A stretch of 64,000 nucleotides of DNA from Christensenella sp034926635 (GTDB taxonomy: Bacteria; Bacillota; Clostridia; Christensenellales; Christensenellaceae): contig JAYFQX010000019.1 of NCBI GenBank assembly GCA_034926635.1, positions 43,334-107,333 on the forward strand, written 5' to 3'. The notes beneath the pieces are model-generated. The model searched no databases. It was given only the letters and a program-made list of their open reading frames with translations, and was not told the DNA's origin. The translations under genes and the position numbers were made by a program. Positions 60,762 through 64,000 of this stretch are shown here, piece by piece (the stretch's first letter is position 1; every line of letters begins with the position of its first letter).

Positions 60762-60790
60762 ATTATACATGATAAAAACCTTTATTTCAA
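60762..60790 (-). promoter_or_regulatory. S10 operon promoter
   Basis: TTGAAA (60785-60790), 17 bp, TATAAT (60762-60767) on the minus strand. The following bases 60791-60907 hold nothing I recognise. Confidence 0.85.
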
Positions 60791-60907
60791 GCCTTTTATA
60801 AACTTTTTTCCTTCTTTTTTCAAAAAAAATGATCTTGTGCTCTCTTCCTTTTTAACACCGCAATATATTGTGGCGTTATGTGGAATTATTAGATAACTCA
60901 GGCATTC

Positions 60908-60956
60908 TTGACATATGCTCAAAACGTGTTATACTTAATATTGAGCATATGTTCAA
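60908..60956 (+). promoter_or_regulatory. Promoter and paired CATATG palindromes before the DUF134 gene
   Basis: TTGACA (60908-60913), 16 bp, TATACT (60930-60935). CATATGCTCAA (60912-60922) overlaps the -35 and its exact inverse TTGAGCATATG lies at 60941-60951, continuing to a near-perfect 16-bp palindrome TTGAGCATATGTTCAA (60941-60956). Likely operator of the DUF134 protein. Confidence 0.75.
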
Positions 60957-60977
60957 AACAAAGGAGGGCGGCATTCT

Positions 60978-61355
60978 ATGGCAAGACCAAGAAAATGCAG
61001 GCGGGTCTGCAGTATGCCCGAGACTTCGAATTTTTATGCAGGAAGCAGCGCGCCGGAAGCGGACAGTCTGTCACCGCTGGTCATGTCCGTGGAAGAATTT
61101 ATGGCGATCCGCTTGATTGATTTCGAAAATCTGACGCAGGAAGAATGCGCACAGCGGATGTCGGTTGCACGCCCCACTGTGCAGCGCATTTATGACGAAG
61201 CCCGAAAAAAGCTCGCATCTTTTTTGATCGAAGGACGGGACTTACGCATTGCCGGCGGAAACTATGAAGTATGCGACGGACGCGCAGGACGCCCTTGCTG
61301 TGGCAAAGCTTGTCCGCGCCGCCACGCGCACGGCACACGCCAGTCTGCAGAGTAA
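60978..61355 (+). CDS. DUF134 family helix-turn-helix protein
   Basis: 125 residues. Opens MARPRKCRRVCSMPE, the DUF134 signature, then MSVEEFMAIRLIDFENLTQEECAQRMSVARPTVQRIYDEARKKLA, a sigma-like helix-turn-helix (about 38-80). The C-terminal part is Cys- and basic-rich (CDGRAGRPCCGKACPRR) and may bind metal or a cluster. These genes are regularly paired with NifX/NifB-like proteins, as here. AAAGGAGGG precedes the start. The paired palindromes at its promoter suggest autoregulation. Function is not established. Confidence 0.9.
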   Translation: MARPRKCRRVCSMPETSNFYAGSSAPEADSLSPLVMSVEEFMAIRLIDFENLTQEECAQRMSVARPTVQRIYDEARKKLASFLIEGRDLRIAGGNYEVCDGRAGRPCCGKACPRRHAHGTRQSAE

Positions 61356-61397
61356 ATTTTTCAAATCCAATATTTTATAAAAAGGAAGTGTATCCCC

Positions 61398-61751
61398 ATG
61401 AAAATTGCAGTAGCAAGCGAACAGGAACTGGTATCTGGCCACTTTGGTCATTGCTCCAACTTTAATATCTACGACACCGACGGAAAAACAATTATATCTG
61501 CCGAGAACATCGTAAGCCCCGGTCACGATCATAATCTGATTGATTTTCTCGACGGTCGCGGTGTAAACGTGATTATCTCCGGCGGCATGGGTGCGGGCGC
61601 GCGCGAAAAATTCGACGCCAAAGGCATCCGCATCGTCACCGGCGCGCAGGGCGCCGCCCGCGATGCAGTGCAGAGCCTTCTTGATGGCAGCCTCGTTTCG
61701 GACGATACTGTTTGCTGCCGCCACGAGCACGCAAGCGAATGCCACCACTAA
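61398..61751 (+). CDS. NifX/NifB-like dinitrogenase iron-molybdenum cofactor family protein
   Basis: 117 residues, a single domain: MKIAVASE, SGHFGHCSNFNIYD (metal/cofactor site with His and Cys), GVNVIISGGMGAGAREKFDAKGIRIVTGA, then a His/Cys-rich tail (CCRHEHASECHH). No nitrogenase genes are in the window; members of this family occur widely in non-fixing Clostridia and are thought to bind or carry iron-sulfur or metal clusters. It follows the DUF134 gene by 42 bp and ends before a terminator. Confidence 0.9.
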   Translation: MKIAVASEQELVSGHFGHCSNFNIYDTDGKTIISAENIVSPGHDHNLIDFLDGRGVNVIISGGMGAGAREKFDAKGIRIVTGAQGAARDAVQSLLDGSLVSDDTVCCRHEHASECHH

Positions 61752-61910
61752 AAGGCGATGCCATTTTGAGGCGAAACGCACAAATCCGTATCTGTTGCCC
61801 CCCCAAACATGCAAAAGCCTCAGTTCGGATCAGAAGCACGTGAAATTGAGATAAGGCATTTCGCGGTTGTGCGTGTTAAGACAGCCTGACAGCCAAAATA
61901 AGTAATTCAA

Positions 61911-61950
61911 AAAGGCTTTGATCGGATTTTGTCCGTGCAAAGCCTTTTTT
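61911..61950. terminator. Bidirectional terminator between the NifX-like gene and the permease gene
   Basis: AAAGGCTTTG...CAAAGCCTTT, 10 bp, with an inner CGGA/TCCG stem, and T tracts on both strands. It closes the plus-strand DUF134 operon and the minus-strand permease. Confidence 0.9.
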
Positions 61951-61981
61951 GTTGCTTTTTCCGTTTGCCGCAGCCCCGGTC

Positions 61982-62911
61982 TTATTCCCGTTGCATAAGC
62001 CTTCCCGCACATTGTTTTGCATACAGTCGAATCGCGAACACTGCCAGAGGCACAAAAACAGCAATAAGAAGCCCATCTTGCCAAAACGTGCTTACCCCAA
62101 ACAGATTCATCAAATTGACCATGATCGTCCATAAAAACATAACGCCCAGCGCATACGGCACCGGTGCGAACCGATTATCCAGCGCCGTGCTTGCATACAA
62201 CGCCGCTGTCCACAGCGCAAGATCCGTAAATCCTTCCCATCCAATGTTCGCATTAGCGCCATGCAGCCTTATCGTCACCATAAAGCCATAAATCCCCGCG
62301 CAGACCGCGGAAAACACATATGCCCAGATATAGACTCTGTTTTTCTCATTTTTCCCTCGCTTAGAAAAGGGCACCCCCAGCTTTGTGAAAAAAATCAATG
62401 CGATCGCAGCGCCAACCGCAATGCCAAAAAACAACGGAAGCGGAAATGCGGACAACAAACCCTTCCAATCCTCTATCTCTATAAACTGTTTTCCTACTGC
62501 CAGACGCAGTATCACCCGAATGACCGCACAACTGATCAGCGTGGCAACGGGCGCCGGCAGCGGCGTACGGATTATGACAACCCCATTTAGAAAACCGATC
62601 CCCGCCGCAATCAAAAGTCCGATCAACAGCGCAATTCCCCATGGCGCTCCGCTTTGCAGCAGCAGTGCGGACGTCACCCCGGTCAGGCACAAAACTCCCG
62701 GAATGGAAAAATCCGGACCTTTTGCCCGCACCGTTACAGCAATCGCGCAAGCCATGATCCCCAGTTCGCCAAATCGCCTTATCATGTTCTCCAAGTTCTG
62801 CGTCATGAAAAAAAACGGAGAAGCTGCAGCAAGCATCGCGGCAATGACCGCGACCGCAATCACCGGCAAAAAGCCCGCTCCCACATCTATAAAAGTATTT
62901 TTTCTTTGCAT
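61982..62911 (-). CDS. Orphan ABC transporter permease (BPD_transp_2, RbsC-like)
   Basis: 309 residues with eight to ten membrane segments. Family text: NLENMIRRFGELGIMACAIAVTVRAKGPDFSIPGVLCLTGVTSALLL, close to the RbsC pattern where the usual text is SVGSVMALTG; FLNGVVIIRTPLPAPVATLIS matches the RbsC FNG...IATLG stretch. The loop that normally reads GRRLYAIGGN is SKRGKNEKNRV here. No ATPase or binding protein lies beside it, so its partners are unknown or it is a relic. GGGGGGGG lies 7 nt before the start. Confidence 0.8.
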   Translation of the reverse strand: MQRKNTFIDVGAGFLPVIAVAVIAAMLAAASPFFFMTQNLENMIRRFGELGIMACAIAVTVRAKGPDFSIPGVLCLTGVTSALLLQSGAPWGIALLIGLLIAAGIGFLNGVVIIRTPLPAPVATLISCAVIRVILRLAVGKQFIEIEDWKGLLSAFPLPLFFGIAVGAAIALIFFTKLGVPFSKRGKNEKNRVYIWAYVFSAVCAGIYGFMVTIRLHGANANIGWEGFTDLALWTAALYASTALDNRFAPVPYALGVMFLWTIMVNLMNLFGVSTFWQDGLLIAVFVPLAVFAIRLYAKQCAGRLMQRE

Positions 62912-62918
62912 CCCGCAT

Positions 62919-62941
62919 CCCCCCCCTTGTTTTTCATTATA
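62919..62941 (-). promoter_or_regulatory. Extended -10 promoter and G8 ribosome site of the permease
   Basis: TGATATAAT (-10 at 62936-62941, minus strand), without a clear -35, is followed by a run of eight G (62919-62926) that doubles as the ribosome site. Confidence 0.5.
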
Positions 62942-62966
62942 TCACAAGAAGCAGGCTGATTCCGTT

Positions 62967-62995
62967 TTGCTTTTTTCTCTCGCCCTCATTATAAT
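62967..62995 (+). promoter_or_regulatory. ZIP transporter promoter
   Basis: TTGCTT (62967-62972), 17 bp, TATAAT (62990-62995), 45 bp before the start codon. Confidence 0.75.
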
Positions 62996-63039
62996 AAGAA
63001 AGAAAGATTAAATCCGTTGTGAAAGGAGAAGTATCTCAT

Positions 63040-63840
63040 ATGACTGAAGTTCCTTCTATTTTGCTCGCACTCGCAGGCACCCTTGTCACCTTTGGCGCGA
63101 CTGTTCTCGGATCTGCCATGGTTTTTTTCTTCCGGGGTAAGATCAACGATAAAATCCAACGCGTTTTTCTCGGATTTGCCGCCGGCATCATGATCGCCGC
63201 GTCCGTCTGGTCGCTTTTGCTTCCCGCGATCGAAATGGCAGAAGAACAGGGGATGACCGGCTGGATCCCTGCAGCGGGAGGATTTGCACTGGGCGGTTTA
63301 TTTTTATTTGCGCTTGATCATCTGATCCCTCATCAGCATCCGGGCAGCGAAAAGCCGGAAGGTCTGCGCAGTCATCTTGGCAAGCGTACCATGCTGGTGC
63401 TGGCAGTCACGCTTCACAACATTCCGGAAGGTCTCGCCGTAGGGCTCGCATTCGCCGTTGCCAGCGGCGCGGGCGGAAGTTCTTTTACTCTTGCAACCGC
63501 AGTTGCCCTCGCAATCGGCATGGCACTGCAAAACATCCCCGAAGGCGCGGCTATCTCCCTTCCTTTAAAGCAGGAGGGACTCTCCAACAAAAAAGCCTTT
63601 TTATGGGGCGCGCTTTCCGGCGCGGTAGAGCCCATCGCTGCCGTGATCGGCGTACTGCTGATCGGCTCTATTACCGGACTCATGCCTTGGCTGCTTTCCT
63701 TTGCCGCGGGCGCGATGATTTTTGTCGTAGTGGAAGAATTAATCCCCGAGGCGCACTTGGGCGAGCATTCCCATTCCGGCACTGCAGGCGTTATGGTGGG
63801 CTTTATTGTGATGATGATCCTTGATGTAGCGCTCGGATAA
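63040..63840 (+). CDS. ZIP family metal transporter
   Basis: 266 residues from the ATG at 63040, after AAAGGAGAAG. Eight membrane segments; the metal-binding helices carry HNIPEGLAVGL and NIPEGAAISLPL, the paired ZIP motifs, and HQHPGSEK in the variable loop adds histidines. ZIP proteins import Zn2+ or other divalent metals. It resembles the GufA/ZupT branch. Ends at a strong terminator shared with tuf. Confidence 0.93.
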   Translation: MTEVPSILLALAGTLVTFGATVLGSAMVFFFRGKINDKIQRVFLGFAAGIMIAASVWSLLLPAIEMAEEQGMTGWIPAAGGFALGGLFLFALDHLIPHQHPGSEKPEGLRSHLGKRTMLVLAVTLHNIPEGLAVGLAFAVASGAGGSSFTLATAVALAIGMALQNIPEGAAISLPLKQEGLSNKKAFLWGALSGAVEPIAAVIGVLLIGSITGLMPWLLSFAAGAMIFVVVEELIPEAHLGEHSHSGTAGVMVGFIVMMILDVALG

Positions 63841-63872
63841 TTGGATTACCGCTTATTTTAAAAAATGCACAA

Positions 63873-63898
63873 AAAAGAGAGCGTTACCGCTCTCTTTT
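63873..63898. terminator. Bidirectional terminator between the ZIP gene and tuf
   Basis: AAAAGAGAGCG-TTAC-CGCTCTCTTTT, an 11-bp perfect stem with A and T tracts on both sides. Confidence 0.9.
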
Positions 63899-63914
63899 GT
63901 TTATATATTCGTAA

Positions 63915-64000
63915 TTAGTCGTTGATAACGCCCGATACAACGCCCGATCCTACTGTCCTGCCGCCTTCGCGGATTGCAAAACGCAGTCCTTCTTCGATTG
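63915..64000 (-). CDS. tuf: Elongation factor Tu, C-terminal end only
   Basis: 28 codons before the right edge: EEGLRFAIREGGRTVGSGVVSGVIND and stop, the C-terminus of domain 3 of EF-Tu. The gene continues beyond the window. In many bacteria tuf lies right before rpsJ; here four genes separate them. Confidence 0.97.
   Translation of the reverse strand, partial: IEEGLRFAIREGGRTVGSGVVSGVIND

Noticed and set aside
60501..60770. Small minus-strand frame in the S10 leader
   Set aside because: It overlaps the promoter and hairpins and has no ribosome site; the leader explains the bases.
61398..61751. Sign of a nitrogen fixation locus
   Set aside because: NifX-like proteins of this type occur without nitrogenase, and no nif structural gene is present.

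Overview
The window comes from a low-to-mid GC Gram-positive anaerobe, most likely class Clostridia. The evidence is a Firmicutes-type S10-spc-alpha ribosomal operon with zinc-binding S4, S14, L36 and L24, an ecfA1-ecfA2-ecfT-truA-rplM-rpsI tail, a glycyl radical enzyme, and strong AGGAGG ribosome sites with TTGACA/TATAAT promoters. I cannot name the genus. Almost everything is on the minus strand, so operons read right to left. I saw no tRNA, rRNA, CRISPR array or replication origin.

Bases 1-7.7 kb hold sugar metabolism: a glycyl radical enzyme cut by the left edge, a divergent ManNAc-6-P 2-epimerase-like protein, a ROK sugar kinase with a DeoR regulator, and a class I mannose-6-phosphate isomerase. 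Set into this is a plus-strand pair, a PadR regulator and a HAAS-SEDS (FtsW/RodA-like) membrane protein whose catalytic aspartate position appears to be lost. Bases 8-12.8 kb hold housekeeping and accessory genes: Nudix, DUF368 polyprenyl-phosphate flippase, TMEM175-type channel, yjdF with its leader RNA, a duplicated EamA transporter and a lone pseudopilin.

Bases 13.1-35.8 kb form one continuous minus-strand unit of eight signalling genes: a REC-GGDEF-EAL-REC-GGDEF-PAS protein, a PAS kinase with two receivers, one free HPt protein, and four more hybrid kinases (two with multiple PAS domains, two with tandem periplasmic-binding-protein sensors and a membrane anchor). All five kinases end in nearly identical receivers, and the cluster has a single HPt. 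The natural reading is a many-input phosphorelay onto c-di-GMP turnover. A TetR-Xre pair lies upstream, with 30-bp repeats at its promoter and then a decayed ISL3 transposase. This suggests an accessory block next to the ribosomal tail.

Bases 37.8-60.8 kb are the tail and the S10-spc-alpha supercluster from rpsI back to rpsJ. Its structured leaders lie before rpsJ, rpsM and rplM. An EAL protein and a GNAT acetyltransferase are inserted on either side of truA. Bases 60.9-64 kb hold a DUF134 regulator with a NifX-like protein under a palindromic operator, an orphan RbsC-like permease, a ZIP metal transporter, and the end of tuf at the right edge.

The best candidates for undescribed biology are the phosphorelay/c-di-GMP cluster with its recurrent NLTQN sensor module, the epimerase-like/glycyl radical enzyme pair, and the catalytically altered SEDS protein.
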